A program made the translations under genes and the position numbers. Below the pieces are notes generated by a model. That model was not told the origin of the DNA, did not search any database, and was given only the letters and a program-made list of their open reading frames with translations. DNA of 40,859 bases from Ferrovibrio sp. (GTDB taxonomy: Bacteria; Pseudomonadota; Alphaproteobacteria; Ferrovibrionales; Ferrovibrionaceae): NCBI RefSeq assembly GCF_002796975.1, contig NZ_PEKV01000012.1, forward strand, positions 369,748 to 410,606, read 5' to 3'. This document shows, in pieces, positions 33,460 to 40,859 of the stretch; the first letter of the stretch is position 1, and every line of letters starts with the position of its first letter.

Positions 33460-34059
33460 TTAAGCCTTCAGCTTGGCGGCGATACCCGCCACATGCTTGC
33501 CCTGGAAGCGGGCGATCTTGAGTTCCTTTTCGCTCGGGCTGCGGCTGCCGTCCGCACCGGCGATGGTGCCGGCGCCGAGCGGTGAGCCGCCCTTCACCTC
33601 AGAGATGTCCATCGTCTCCGGGATGGCATAGGGCAGACCGACGACCACCAGGCCATGATGCAGCAGGGTGGTATGGAAGCTGCTGGCGGTGGTTTCGTTG
33701 CCGCCGCCGGTGCCGGTCGAAACGAAGACGCTGCCGACCTTGCCGACCAGCGCGCCCTTCACCCACAGACCGCCGGTCTGGTCGAGGAAGCTACGCATCT
33801 GACCGGTCATGTTGCCGAAGCGGGTACCGGTGCCGAAGATGATGGCGTCATAATCGGCCAGTTCGGCTGGGGTCGCGATCGGCGCGGCCTGATCCCACTT
33901 GCCGCCGGCCTTCCTGAAGGCCTCTTCCGGCATGGTCTCGGGGACACGCTTGATGGTGACCTGGGCGCCCGGGACTTCGCGCGCACCGGCAGCGACGGCC
34001 TCGGCCATCTTTTCCACGTGGCCGTACATCGAATGATAGAGAACGAGAACCTTGGTCAT
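33460..34059 (-). CDS. wrbA: NAD(P)H:quinone oxidoreductase, type IV (WrbA)
   Basis: A 199-residue flavodoxin-like FMN enzyme that reduces quinones by two electrons and so limits redox cycling. FMN phosphate-loop region [22 protein letters not shown] is at 4-25, the WrbA-specific [20 protein letters not shown] with FLDQTGGLW is near 87-117, and [31 protein letters not shown] follows; the length is standard. CAGGAGG is a strong ribosome site before the ATG at 34059. It is divergent from a LysR-type gene across a palindromic operator, so regulation by quinones or electrophiles through that regulator is likely. Confidence 0.95.
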   Translation of the reverse strand: MTKVLVLYHSMYGHVEKMAEAVAAGAREVPGAQVTIKRVPETMPEEAFRKAGGKWDQAAPIATPAELADYDAIIFGTGTRFGNMTGQMRSFLDQTGGLWVKGALVGKVGSVFVSTGTGGGNETTASSFHTTLLHHGLVVVGLPYAIPETMDISEVKGGSPLGAGTIAGADGSRSPSEKELKIARFQGKHVAGIAAKLKA

Positions 34060-34121
34060 GGCTGCCTCCTGGGCGGTCCGGGTTGGTGTTGGTTCGCGCT
34101 GGAAGGTAGGCATTTGCTGAA

Positions 34122-34170
34122 TTGAAACAATATCTCCATTGGAATATGATTGTTTCTCATGAGAAACAAT
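34122..34170 (+). promoter_or_regulatory. lysR promoter overlapped by a perfect 22-bp palindrome
   Basis: TTGAAA (34122-34127), 17-nt spacer, TATGAT (34145-34150) is a good sigma-70 promoter for the LysR gene. A perfect palindrome of 22 bp covers 34149-34170 (each arm ATTGTTTCTCA), from the -10 end to the base before the ATG at 34171. The sequence GAAACAATAT also recurs at 34124-34133. The palindrome contains a T-N11-A LysR box and is placed for autorepression; it also lies 90 nt upstream of the wrbA start. Confidence 0.6.
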
Positions 34171-35118
34171 ATGGACCATCTCGCCGACCTGGCCGTCTTT
34201 GCCCGCGTGGTGGAGCAGGAGAGTTTCAGCGGTGCGGCTGAAAGCCTCGGCCTGTCGAAATCCGCCGTTTCGAAACAGGTCTCCCGGTTGGAGCAGCGCC
34301 TGGGCGCGCAACTGCTGCAGCGGACGACCCGCAAACTCTCGCTGACCGAGACCGGACGCATTGTGCTGGAACATGCGCAGCGCGTGCTGGTCGAGGCCGA
34401 AGCCGCCGAAGCGGCCGTGCAGAACCTGCAGGCGCTGCCGCGCGGCCTGCTGCGGGTCAATCTGCCGATGAGCTTTGGGCTGGGCTATGTCGCGCCGTTG
34501 CTGCCGGAACTGCTGGCGCTCTGCCCGGAGCTGCGCATCGATCTGACCTTCAACGATCGCACCATCGACCTGCTGGAAGAGGAGGTCGATGTCGCCATCC
34601 GCATCGGCGCCAATCTGGCCGATTCCACGCTGACCGCGCGGCGGCTGGCGCCGGTGCGGCCGATCACCTGCGCCTCAGAGTCTTACCTGCGCAAGGCCGG
34701 CGTGCCGCTGGTGCCGGAAGATCTGCGCCAGCATGAATGCCTGCTTTACAAATACCTGCCCGAGCAGGGCATCTGGAATTTCGACGGGCCGACGGGGGCG
34801 CAGGCTGTAAAGGTGTCGGGACGGCTGATCACCAACAACGGTGAGTCGCTGCGCGATGCAGCCCTTGCCGGCCATGGTGTCGCCCGGCTGCCCAGTTTCA
34901 TTGTCGGACCGGACATTGCCGCGAAACGTCTGGTCCCGCTGCTGGAAGCCTATGAACCGGCACCGTTCAGCATCTACGCGGTCTATCCGGCGCAGCGTTA
35001 CCTGACGCCGAAAGTGCGGGCCTTCATCGACTTCTTCGCCGAGCGCTTTGGCCCTGAGCCGCCCTGGGAGTGTGTTCTGGCCGACACAGCCAGACAGGGG
35101 AATATGAAATCGGCGTGA
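34171..35118 (+). CDS. LysR-family transcriptional regulator
   Basis: A 315-residue regulator. The N-terminal winged helix-turn-helix ([45 protein letters not shown]) is followed by a periplasmic-binding-protein-like effector domain ([27 protein letters not shown] onward) of the CrgA/PtxR-like group that often controls quinone or oxidoreductase genes. ATG 34171 lies immediately after the palindrome and gives the normal family start; ATG 34159 inside the palindrome would add MRNN. Divergent orientation to wrbA makes that gene the probable target. The 3' end runs into a non-coding leader region. Confidence 0.92.
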   Translation: MDHLADLAVFARVVEQESFSGAAESLGLSKSAVSKQVSRLEQRLGAQLLQRTTRKLSLTETGRIVLEHAQRVLVEAEAAEAAVQNLQALPRGLLRVNLPMSFGLGYVAPLLPELLALCPELRIDLTFNDRTIDLLEEEVDVAIRIGANLADSTLTARRLAPVRPITCASESYLRKAGVPLVPEDLRQHECLLYKYLPEQGIWNFDGPTGAQAVKVSGRLITNNGESLRDAALAGHGVARLPSFIVGPDIAAKRLVPLLEAYEPAPFSIYAVYPAQRYLTPKVRAFIDFFAERFGPEPPWECVLADTARQGNMKSA

Positions 35119-35409
35119 AATCCGGTTTACGCCTCCTGCCGGCTATGCTATCCGACTTCCGCGACCAAACAGGATTCTGTGTCATGACCCGCCAGTGGCG
35201 ACATCGACGAGCCCGTATGAGCGCACCGTCCTCGCAAATGATGCGAAAGCGGTGCGTTACGGCCGTTCGTGCCCACTGAAGCCAGGTCATCGTCGCCTAC
35301 TGACCCCGACATCCCTGCTTCCCCAATGAGCACGACACGGCCAATCGGACGGAAGGCTAAGGCCGAACGTCCGCCTCTGGTGTCCGACATCGTTGCTGGA
35401 AGCAAACTC
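35119..35409 (+). other. Structured leader region before the acetyltransferase gene
   Basis: This 291-nt stretch has no ordinary gene. A possible promoter is TTTACG with a 17-nt spacer and TATCCG near 35128-35157. It contains a small arginine-rich reading frame (35184-35279) and, inside that, a two-tier hairpin: CGCACCG (35222-35228) pairs with CGGTGCG (35250-35256), and TCGCA (35232-35236) with TGCGA (35242-35246). A weaker GGACG/CGTCC pair lies farther on. It could be a leader with a regulatory peptide or RNA switch. It does not match any riboswitch class that I recognise. Confidence 0.35.
35184..35279 (+). CDS. Possible 31-residue arginine-rich leader peptide
   Basis: ATG at 35184 is preceded by AGGA at 9 nt. 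It encodes a 31-residue peptide starting MTRQWRHRRARM with eight arginines. The second half of the reading frame forms the two-tier hairpin at 35222-35256. Short basic peptides in leaders often act through ribosome pausing, but there is no direct evidence of translation and it may be a chance frame. Confidence 0.25.
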   Translation: MTRQWRHRRARMSAPSSQMMRKRCVTAVRAH

Positions 35410-35937
35410 ATGTACCCCATTCTGCCGGAGCGGCCCGCTGACGCCGCCCAGATCGACAGCCTGCTGGATCTCGCCTTCGGCTCGGATCGCACGCGCAAGA
35501 CCGTGTACCGGCTGCGCGAGGGCGTGGCGCATATCAAGTCGCTTGCCTTCGTGGTGCGCGACGAGGATGGCATCGTGCTGGGCTCGATCCGCTACTGGCC
35601 CGTCATGATCGGCGAAGCGGCGACACCGGCGATCATGCTCGGCCCCGTTGCCGTACATCCCGACTATCAGGGGCAGGGCATCGGCCGGGCGCTGATCCGG
35701 CACAGCCTCTATGCCGCCACGCGGCTGAACCATGGCCTGTGCATCCTGGTCGGCGACAAGCCCTATTACGAACCCTTCGGCTTCGTGAATGCCGCCGACC
35801 GCGGCATGGAGATGCCGGGCTGGGTGGAGCGCGAGCGGTTCCAGGTGATGGAACTGGCGGCCGGCGCGTTGCAGGGTGTCGGCGGCATGGTCGGCAAGCC
35901 TGCGAAAGGCGGCAGTCGCAAGAAGGCGGCGGCCTGA
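35410..35937 (+). CDS. GNAT family N-acetyltransferase (YhbS-like)
   Basis: A 175-residue acetyl-CoA-dependent N-acetyltransferase. The N-terminus YPILPERPADAAQIDSLLDLAFG is the first strand and helix of the GNAT fold. Motif A, binding the acetyl-CoA pyrophosphate, is GPVAVHPDYQGQGIGRAL near 79-96 (Q-x-x-G-x-G/A complete). LVGDKPYYEPFGFVNA is the typical motif B of YhbS-like proteins. Substrate unknown. ATG 35410 is chosen because it starts at the fold and has GGAAG upstream; an in-frame ATG at 35326 would add 28 residues without family similarity. The C-terminus is Gly/Lys-rich. The next gene starts 2 nt after its stop, so the two are co-translated. Confidence 0.85.
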   Translation: MYPILPERPADAAQIDSLLDLAFGSDRTRKTVYRLREGVAHIKSLAFVVRDEDGIVLGSIRYWPVMIGEAATPAIMLGPVAVHPDYQGQGIGRALIRHSLYAATRLNHGLCILVGDKPYYEPFGFVNAADRGMEMPGWVERERFQVMELAAGALQGVGGMVGKPAKGGSRKKAAA

Positions 35938-35939
35938 GC

Positions 35940-36335
35940 ATGGCGCGCACCGTCTTGCCACACGGCAGTGACGGGCATGTATTGCTGCTCGACAGCATCG
36001 CCGAAATCCTGCCTGAAGATGCCGGCTGGCTGGTCATCTCCGGCAGCCATGGCGGTATCAGTGCGGCGCAATTCGCTGTCGCGGTGCAACTGCGCGGCTG
36101 TTTCCTGAACGATGCCGGACTCGGCAAGGACAATGCCGGCATTGCCGGCCTCGCGCTGCTGGCGTATCCGGCGGCCGCCTACAGTCATTCCTCTGCGCGC
36201 ATCGGCGATGCGGCCGATGCTTGGGCGAATGGAATACTGACTCACATCAATGCAGCAGGCCGGGCAGCGGGCTGGCGGGACGGGCAGTCGGTGCAGGACG
36301 CGGCAGCGATGCTGCGCCAGCTCCGTCCCGTTTGA
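35940..36335 (+). CDS. Conserved-looking protein of unknown function (131 residues)
   Basis: A 131-residue soluble protein starting 2 nt after the acetyltransferase stop, with no signal peptide or membrane helix. Recognisable repeated-type motifs are GWLVISGSHGGISAAQFAVAV, FLNDAGLGKDNAGIAGLALL and AYSHSSARIGDAADAWANG. The invariant-looking SHGG, NDAG-GKD-AGI and SH-SARIGD blocks suggest an active or binding site rather than a structural protein. I believe similar proteins occur as stand-alone hypotheticals, but I cannot name the family. The last codons and stop fall inside a 10-bp tandem repeat array. Confidence 0.7.
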   Translation: MARTVLPHGSDGHVLLLDSIAEILPEDAGWLVISGSHGGISAAQFAVAVQLRGCFLNDAGLGKDNAGIAGLALLAYPAAAYSHSSARIGDAADAWANGILTHINAAGRAAGWRDGQSVQDAAAMLRQLRPV

Positions 36336-36442
36336 GCCAGTTTCGTCCTGTTCGAAGGCCAGTTCCGTCCCGTTTGAGCCAGTTAGAGCCAATTAAAGCC
36401 AGTTTCGTCCAGTTAGAGCCAGTTCGATCCCGCATAAGCCGT
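36311..36442. repeat. Tandem array of about thirteen degenerate 10-bp units
   Basis: Units follow the pattern TTNNRKCCMG, alternating TTTGAGCCAG-like and TTTCGTCCAG-like forms, so a 20-bp higher-order unit is visible. Blocks keep a 10-bp period from 36311 to about 36350, shift by 2 bp at 36356-36360, then continue to about 36442. The array starts within the last codons of the 131-residue gene. The period equals one DNA helical turn. Confidence 0.8.
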
Positions 36443-36611
36443 TGGCGTTACGTGCCAAGGCATTGATTCTCTTATCAACGATGTCCAACGGCATCGGCAT
36501 TTCGGCCGTGAAATCACTCATTTTGCATACCAAGGTATGCGAACAAATGTTCCATATATAGGAATATTAGCATTAAAATGGACCCGCATCAAGCCAGCTC
36601 AGTGGCTCGCC
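36443..36611. other. AT-rich intergenic stretch with inverted repeats
   Basis: The space between two convergent genes. GCCGTTGG (36438-36445, end of the decamer array) is perfectly inverted as CCAACGGC at 36485-36492. A near-perfect 22-bp palindrome with arms TTTGCATACC and GGTATGCGAA lies at 36522-36543, and an AT-rich block follows (TTCC-ATATATA-GGAA near 36550). No reading frame or clear intrinsic terminator is seen. Confidence 0.5.
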
Positions 36612-38714
36612 CTAGCGGCTTTCGCGCCGCCACATCAGCAGCATGCCCAGCAGCAGCGCTGTCAGCATCGCCAGCGGCAGCACCAGCGGCGTCAGCGTCA
36701 GCCCGGTGACGACATAGTCGTTCTGGCGATAGAGCCCGATCCAGTTGCGGCCAGCCTGTTCGCGCACGGCGCTGCGCGTCGGCTTGTCGACCATGCGGAT
36801 GTCCGGCGTCCCATCCTGCAGCCAGCGCACACTGCCATGACTGGCATCGGCCAGCGGCTTCAGCACGGCCGGCGTGGCGCGCGGATCGGAGAATTCCTTC
36901 GGGTTGATGGCGCCCATGGTGGCGACGGTCTCGCGCTCGCCATCGCGAACACGGTAGATGCCGGGTAACTCTACAGGCAGCCGTCCGCTGGCGATGCCGT
37001 TGCCCTGGTCTTCCAGGGTCAGGCGGGTTTCGCTGCCATCAGGACGGATCACCGTCACCGGCTCCTTGCGTTCGGTCAGGCTGCGGCGCTCGACTTCGAG
37101 GCGTCCGCCCTTGGCCTCGGCCCGCAACGCTTCTTCCTCAAGATCCGGTTCCTTCATCAGCCAATGCGCCAGCCGGCGCAGCAACTCGCTCTGCGGGCCG
37201 CCGCCTTCATAGCCGCGCGACCACAGCCAGATATGATCGGAATAGAATTGCGCCACGCGGCCTTTCTCGACGCGATCGAGCACCAGCAGGGGCTCACGGT
37301 TCGGGCTTTCCATGACTGAATTGCCGCGCGTGACATCGACATTGACGACGCGGAACCAGCGGCTCCAGGTTGGCTGGCCATTCTCGCCCACCGAGCCGGG
37401 CAGGCCGGCGGTGACCGGATGGCGCTTGCCGATGGCGCTGAGCTGCGGCGTAAACGGCTCGGTCCGCATGGTGCCATGCGGGCGGCCGGGCAGGACTTCG
37501 GAGACCGGCGTCCGGTAAATACTGAGCGGTGTGGCATAGGCCGGACCGGAGACTTCAAGGAAGGCGCCGCCGCGTTCGACATACCGGGCGATATTCTCGT
37601 AATACGCGGTCGGCAAAATGCCGCGTCGCCGGTAGCGGTCGAAGATGATCAGGTCGAACTCATTCAGTTTGAGTTCGAACAGTTCACGGATCGGGAAGGC
37701 GATCAGCGACAGTTCGCGGATCGGCGTGCCGTCCTGTTTGTCGGGCGGACGCAGAATGGTGAAATGCACCAGATCGACATTCGGATCGGCCTTCAGCAGA
37801 TTGCGCCAGACACGCTCGCCGGCATGCGCCTCGCCGGTGACCAGCAGGACACGCAGCCGGTCGCGCACGCCATTCACCGACAATGCCACGCGATTGTTCA
37901 GCGGCGTCAGTTCGTTCTGGATCGGCGCGACCTCGAATTCCAGCAGGCTGCGGCCGGCGCGCGGCAGCTTGAACGGCACGGTGACGTCGCGGCCGACCGG
38001 CACCTGCAGCACACGCTCGCCGGCATCCTGCTGACGGAAGCGCAGTTCCGCCGTCTCGTTGGGTGCCGCGCCGGTATCATCGACGCGCAGGACGACATTG
38101 ATATCCTGGTTGATCATGCCGAAGGTCGGCGCGTTGCGCACCACCAGCCGGCGGTCGCGCTCATCCGGCCGGCCGGTCAGCAACACATGAACCGGCGCAC
38201 CGGTCACGTCCTGCGCCGCGGCGATTTCGGCCGGCATGTCATGCACCTGGCCGTCGGTGACCAGGATGCTGCCGGCCACGCGATGGCGGGGCAGATCGCT
38301 CAGCGCCAGTGTCAGGCCCGAGAACAGCCGCGTGCCTTCGTCGCGGTCGGCGGTCTCGGCCGCAGCCTTGCCAGCTTTGACCACACGCACTTCCAGATTC
38401 TCGATGGCACCCAGCTTTTCGCGCAGCGCAGCTTCTGCCTGTTCGGCCTGGCGCTGGCGGTCGGCGATGCCCTGACTCGGGCTTTCATCCACCACGACCA
38501 CGGCAATATCGGGCAGCGTGCTGCGGTCTTCCCTGCGCGCCACCGGATTGGCCAGGGTGGCGATCGCCAGCAGTGCCACGGCCGCACGCAGCAGCGTGCC
38601 GCGTGCATGTCGCCACAGGCCGAGACATGTGAGCATCAAGGCGACGGCGGCGCAGACCAGCAGCAGCGGCCAGGGCACCAGAGGGGCAAAATCGAAAGTG
38701 AGCGCGCTGTTCAT
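36612..38714 (-). CDS. Membrane protein with VWA-like and amidotransferase-like domains
   Basis: A 700-residue inner-membrane protein. Two N-terminal helices (about 15-33 and 38-57) are followed by a segment with DIAVVVVDESPSQ, containing a DxSxS (DESPS) MIDAS-like motif of a von Willebrand A fold, then LVTDGQVHDMP. A middle region (about 285-440, DRLRVLLVTGEAH, FDLIIFDRYRRRGILP) resembles the class I amidotransferase fold without obvious catalytic residues, and a beta-rich segment precedes a last helix (LVLPLAMLTALLLGMLLMW). Such proteins occur in MoxR-DUF58-DUF4159 clusters linked to envelope or stress functions. It starts 12 nt after the DUF4159 gene stop. Confidence 0.8.
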   Translation of the reverse strand: MNSALTFDFAPLVPWPLLLVCAAVALMLTCLGLWRHARGTLLRAAVALLAIATLANPVARREDRSTLPDIAVVVVDESPSQGIADRQRQAEQAEAALREKLGAIENLEVRVVKAGKAAAETADRDEGTRLFSGLTLALSDLPRHRVAGSILVTDGQVHDMPAEIAAAQDVTGAPVHVLLTGRPDERDRRLVVRNAPTFGMINQDINVVLRVDDTGAAPNETAELRFRQQDAGERVLQVPVGRDVTVPFKLPRAGRSLLEFEVAPIQNELTPLNNRVALSVNGVRDRLRVLLVTGEAHAGERVWRNLLKADPNVDLVHFTILRPPDKQDGTPIRELSLIAFPIRELFELKLNEFDLIIFDRYRRRGILPTAYYENIARYVERGGAFLEVSGPAYATPLSIYRTPVSEVLPGRPHGTMRTEPFTPQLSAIGKRHPVTAGLPGSVGENGQPTWSRWFRVVNVDVTRGNSVMESPNREPLLVLDRVEKGRVAQFYSDHIWLWSRGYEGGGPQSELLRRLAHWLMKEPDLEEEALRAEAKGGRLEVERRSLTERKEPVTVIRPDGSETRLTLEDQGNGIASGRLPVELPGIYRVRDGERETVATMGAINPKEFSDPRATPAVLKPLADASHGSVRWLQDGTPDIRMVDKPTRSAVREQAGRNWIGLYRQNDYVVTGLTLTPLVLPLAMLTALLLGMLLMWRRESR

Positions 38715-38726
38715 GCCGGCACGCCG

Positions 38727-40859
38727 CTAATTGCCCAGCCGCTCGAGCAGCGCGGGAACATGGACCTGATCAGCCTTGTAATTGCCAGTGAGCGTATACA
38801 TCAAAAGATTGACGCCGAATCGATAGGCGTATTCGCGCTGACGCGGCAGGTTCGGCACAGTGACGGCAAGCGGCCGGCCGTTATTGTCGATGGCCCAGGC
38901 GGCGGCGAAATCATGGCTGCCGATCACGATGGAGGTGACGCCATCCTTGTCGCCGCCCGGATTGCGCTCCACCCATAGCGTGCCGCCGGTGTAGCGGCCG
39001 GGGAAGTCCTGCATCAGGTAGAAGGCCTTGGTCAGCACGTGATCGTCCGGCACCGGCATCAGCGGCGGGATATCCAGGCGTGCCAGCAACTGGCGCAGCT
39101 TGTCGGTATTCGGGCTGGCGGCGGTGCCGCTCAGACCCATCGCCTGATCGCGCGTGTCGAACAGGATCATGCCGCCAGTCTTCATGAACATATCGACCCG
39201 GCGCAGCGCGGCGTCGGAAAGCTGCGGCTGCTGCGGCACGATCGGCCAGTAGAGGAAGGGGACCAGCGAGATGTCATCGGCCTCCAGGTTCACGCCGATC
39301 GGTTCGGCGGCCTCAATGGAGGTGCGGCGGTACAGTACTTCGGTCAGGCCATAGAGGCCGGCGCGACTCATCTGGTCGATATCGGCCTGACCTGTCACCA
39401 CATAGGCCAGACGCAGATCGAGAGACGCTTTGAGGGCGAACTCGTCACTGGCAGCGAGTGTATTGCGGCGCGTCTGCGCCTCGCCGGCGCCGGACAGCAG
39501 CAGGATCGCGACGGCGAGCATCGCAGCGGCGGGACGGCGGCGCAGCGACGGCAACAGGCCGCGCAGGCCCAGCCCGATCAGCCAGTCTGCAAGGAACAGC
39601 AGCAGGGCCGCGCCGAGCAGCCAGGGGAGCAGATGCAACTCGCGGCTCTGGCCATCCAGCCGCAATTCGGCAACGCCGGCGGGCCAGCGGGTTACCGGCA
39701 GCAATTTGGTGTCGGCATTGGCGGTGTTGAGGGCCTGCCGGCTGTCGAGGCGGCCGTACCAGCCCGGTGGATGGCGCGGACCGGGTTTGGTGGCGGCCAG
39801 CGCGCGGGGTGCAATCGGCTGTACGGTGGGGCCCGGCTGGATGGCGCGGCCGAAGCCGTCCAGCACACCGAGCGGCGGCAACGGCGTATCGGCGGCTTCG
39901 CCGGTGCCGCTGATGCCTTGCGAGAGATCGATCACTTTGCGCAGCATGTCGACATAGAACCCGCTGAGCGCCAGATCGGACCATAATGTGTTGGCGGTGG
40001 TGTGAACTAGGATCAACCAGCCTTTGCCGCGCTGGGTGGCGGTTACGAGCGGCGTACCGTCTTCCAGACGCAGCCAGGTCTTGTCGCCCAGTTGCGCTTC
40101 CGGTTCGGCGAGTACCTGCCGGCTGACTGTCACGTCGTTGGCGCCGCCGAGACCGAAGAACGGACTGGTTTCCGGTGTCGCGCCCAGCCGCTGCGGCTGC
40201 GACCAGGACAGCGCCCCGCCCAGTTGCCGCGAACCCTGGCGCAGCTTCACCGGCAGCAGGCCGTCGGTCGCTTCGGCCATGCGCGGACCGGCGAAGCGCA
40301 GCAGCACGCCACCGCCGTCGATCCACTGTTCCAGCTGGCGGGTCTCGCTGGCCACCACATGTGCCACGTCCGCCAATACGATCACGGCGATCTCGCGTTG
40401 CAGCAGTTCAGCCACAGGGGCCGAGCGCAGTTCGGCGTAAGGGCCTAGCGCGCGTTCGAGATAGAACAGGTCGCCCAGCAGCGGCTGCCGTGTTTCCACC
40501 GCACCGCCGGTGACCAGACCGACCGGACGGCGACGCCAGCGGTCGTCCAGCAGCTGCACCGTGCCGGCGCTTGGCTGCTCCTCGATTTCCAGGCGGGCAA
40601 GCTGGTTGCGCAGCTCGCTCGGCAGGTCGAGTTTCAGCGTCGCGGTTTCCGACCGCGCGGCGAACTGCATGCGCCCGCGTGCCAGCACGCGACCCTGGTC
40701 GGTGACCGCCCGGAGCGTTACGCCCTGTTCGCCGCTGACATTGGCGCTGCGGCGCAGGGTGACGGTATCGCCCTGTGCGCTGGTCGCGGGCGGCAGCAGC
40801 GCGAGCGTCGCGTCGTCGGGCGAGGTGATCACGCTGAGCGGCCCGAGCCGCTGCAGGAA
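38727..40859 (-). CDS. DUF4159 domain membrane protein (partial, N-terminus outside window)
   Basis: The frame is open to the right edge, so at least 710 residues are seen and the N-terminus, probably a BatA-type membrane region, is missing. Two helices lie in the middle (LLPWLLGAALLLFLADWLIGLG and AAMLAVAILLLSGAGEA). The last 230 residues form DUF4159: LDLRLAYVVTGQADIDQMSRAGLYGL, ISLVPFLYWPIVPQQ, GGMILFDTRDQAMG and PGRYTGGTLWVERNPGGDKDGVTSIVIGSHDFAAAWA. The upstream half has ELLQREIAVIVLADV and WIDGGGVLLRFAG, an amidotransferase-like fold. MoxR ATPase and DUF58 genes would be expected upstream, beyond the window. Confidence 0.85.
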   Translation of the reverse strand, partial: FLQRLGPLSVITSPDDATLALLPPATSAQGDTVTLRRSANVSGEQGVTLRAVTDQGRVLARGRMQFAARSETATLKLDLPSELRNQLARLEIEEQPSAGTVQLLDDRWRRRPVGLVTGGAVETRQPLLGDLFYLERALGPYAELRSAPVAELLQREIAVIVLADVAHVVASETRQLEQWIDGGGVLLRFAGPRMAEATDGLLPVKLRQGSRQLGGALSWSQPQRLGATPETSPFFGLGGANDVTVSRQVLAEPEAQLGDKTWLRLEDGTPLVTATQRGKGWLILVHTTANTLWSDLALSGFYVDMLRKVIDLSQGISGTGEAADTPLPPLGVLDGFGRAIQPGPTVQPIAPRALAATKPGPRHPPGWYGRLDSRQALNTANADTKLLPVTRWPAGVAELRLDGQSRELHLLPWLLGAALLLFLADWLIGLGLRGLLPSLRRRPAAAMLAVAILLLSGAGEAQTRRNTLAASDEFALKASLDLRLAYVVTGQADIDQMSRAGLYGLTEVLYRRTSIEAAEPIGVNLEADDISLVPFLYWPIVPQQPQLSDAALRRVDMFMKTGGMILFDTRDQAMGLSGTAASPNTDKLRQLLARLDIPPLMPVPDDHVLTKAFYLMQDFPGRYTGGTLWVERNPGGDKDGVTSIVIGSHDFAAAWAIDNNGRPLAVTVPNLPRQREYAYRFGVNLLMYTLTGNYKADQVHVPALLERLGN

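Noticed and set aside
36247..36435. Minus-strand reading frame rich in Gly-Ser-Asn-Trp repeats
   Set aside because: Its repetitive peptide simply results from translating the 10-bp repeat array; no ribosome site or family support.
36311..36442. CRISPR array
   Set aside because: Units are 10 bp with no unique spacers and no cas genes; this is a degenerate tandem repeat.
36522..36543. dif chromosome dimer resolution site
   Set aside because: Half-site sequence resembles Xer arms, but the distance between the CGCATA-like and TATG elements is 6 bp instead of the 8 bp in canonical dif, and the central region differs.

Overview
The window is GC-rich, densely coded chromosomal DNA from an alphaproteobacterium, probably a Rhodospirillales-like lineage. 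The taxonomic call rests on gene order: a kpsF-lptC-lptA-lptB-rpoN block next to hpf-ptsN, an hsp20 gene paired with a DUF1150 gene, and abundant TRAP transporters. I see no insertion sequence, prophage, CRISPR array or rRNA.

Region 1 (1-3392) holds a TAXI-type TRAP importer (binding protein plus a fused permease cut by the left edge, separated by a strong hairpin) and a divergent EamA-type exporter. Region 2 (3412-14552) is a catabolic island. A GntR/FadR-type regulator and a probable seven-gene leftward unit (gntR, dctP, dctQ, dctM, SMP-30 lactonase, cupin, acetoacetyl-CoA synthetase) diverge from a cyclase-family hydrolase and an FAH-family hydrolase. A second SMP-30 lactonase and an L-2-hydroxyglutarate-oxidase-like flavoprotein converge on them from the right. 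Taken together this reads as uptake of an organic acid, lactone or C-N and C-C bond hydrolysis, oxidation, and capture of acetoacetate; the substrate is unknown.

Region 3 (14660-22153) is housekeeping: tRNA-Leu(CAG) with a clear promoter, a hairpin and then RNase D; the lipopolysaccharide block kpsF-lptC-lptA-lptB followed by rpoN and a beta-carbonic anhydrase; then hpf (short form) and ptsN behind their own promoter, which is framed by interleaved inverted repeats. Region 4 (22190-24583) has hsp20-DUF1150 with an apparent heat-shock promoter and a ROSE-like RNA thermometer, and a PaaH-type 3-hydroxyacyl-CoA dehydrogenase.

Region 5 (24580-33402) is signalling and envelope: a class III adenylate cyclase with START-like and zinc-ribbon domains, a cysteine-containing lipoprotein, an orphan histidine kinase, a flavoprotein of the disulfide reductase family that has lost its redox cysteines, a large MscS channel and a pirin. 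Region 6 (33460-36611) has wrbA divergent from a LysR regulator across a perfect 22-bp palindrome, a structured leader before a GNAT acetyltransferase, an unrecognised 131-residue protein, and a tandem array of about thirteen 10-bp units. Region 7 (36612 to the right edge) carries two large membrane proteins (VWA/amidotransferase-like and DUF4159) of the kind found in MoxR-DUF58 clusters.

The most interesting items are the ROSE-like thermometer, the decamer array, the cysteine-less flavoprotein next to an orphan kinase, the uncharacterised catabolic divergon and the leader region before the acetyltransferase gene. All functional calls come from reading sequence and motifs; no database search was possible.
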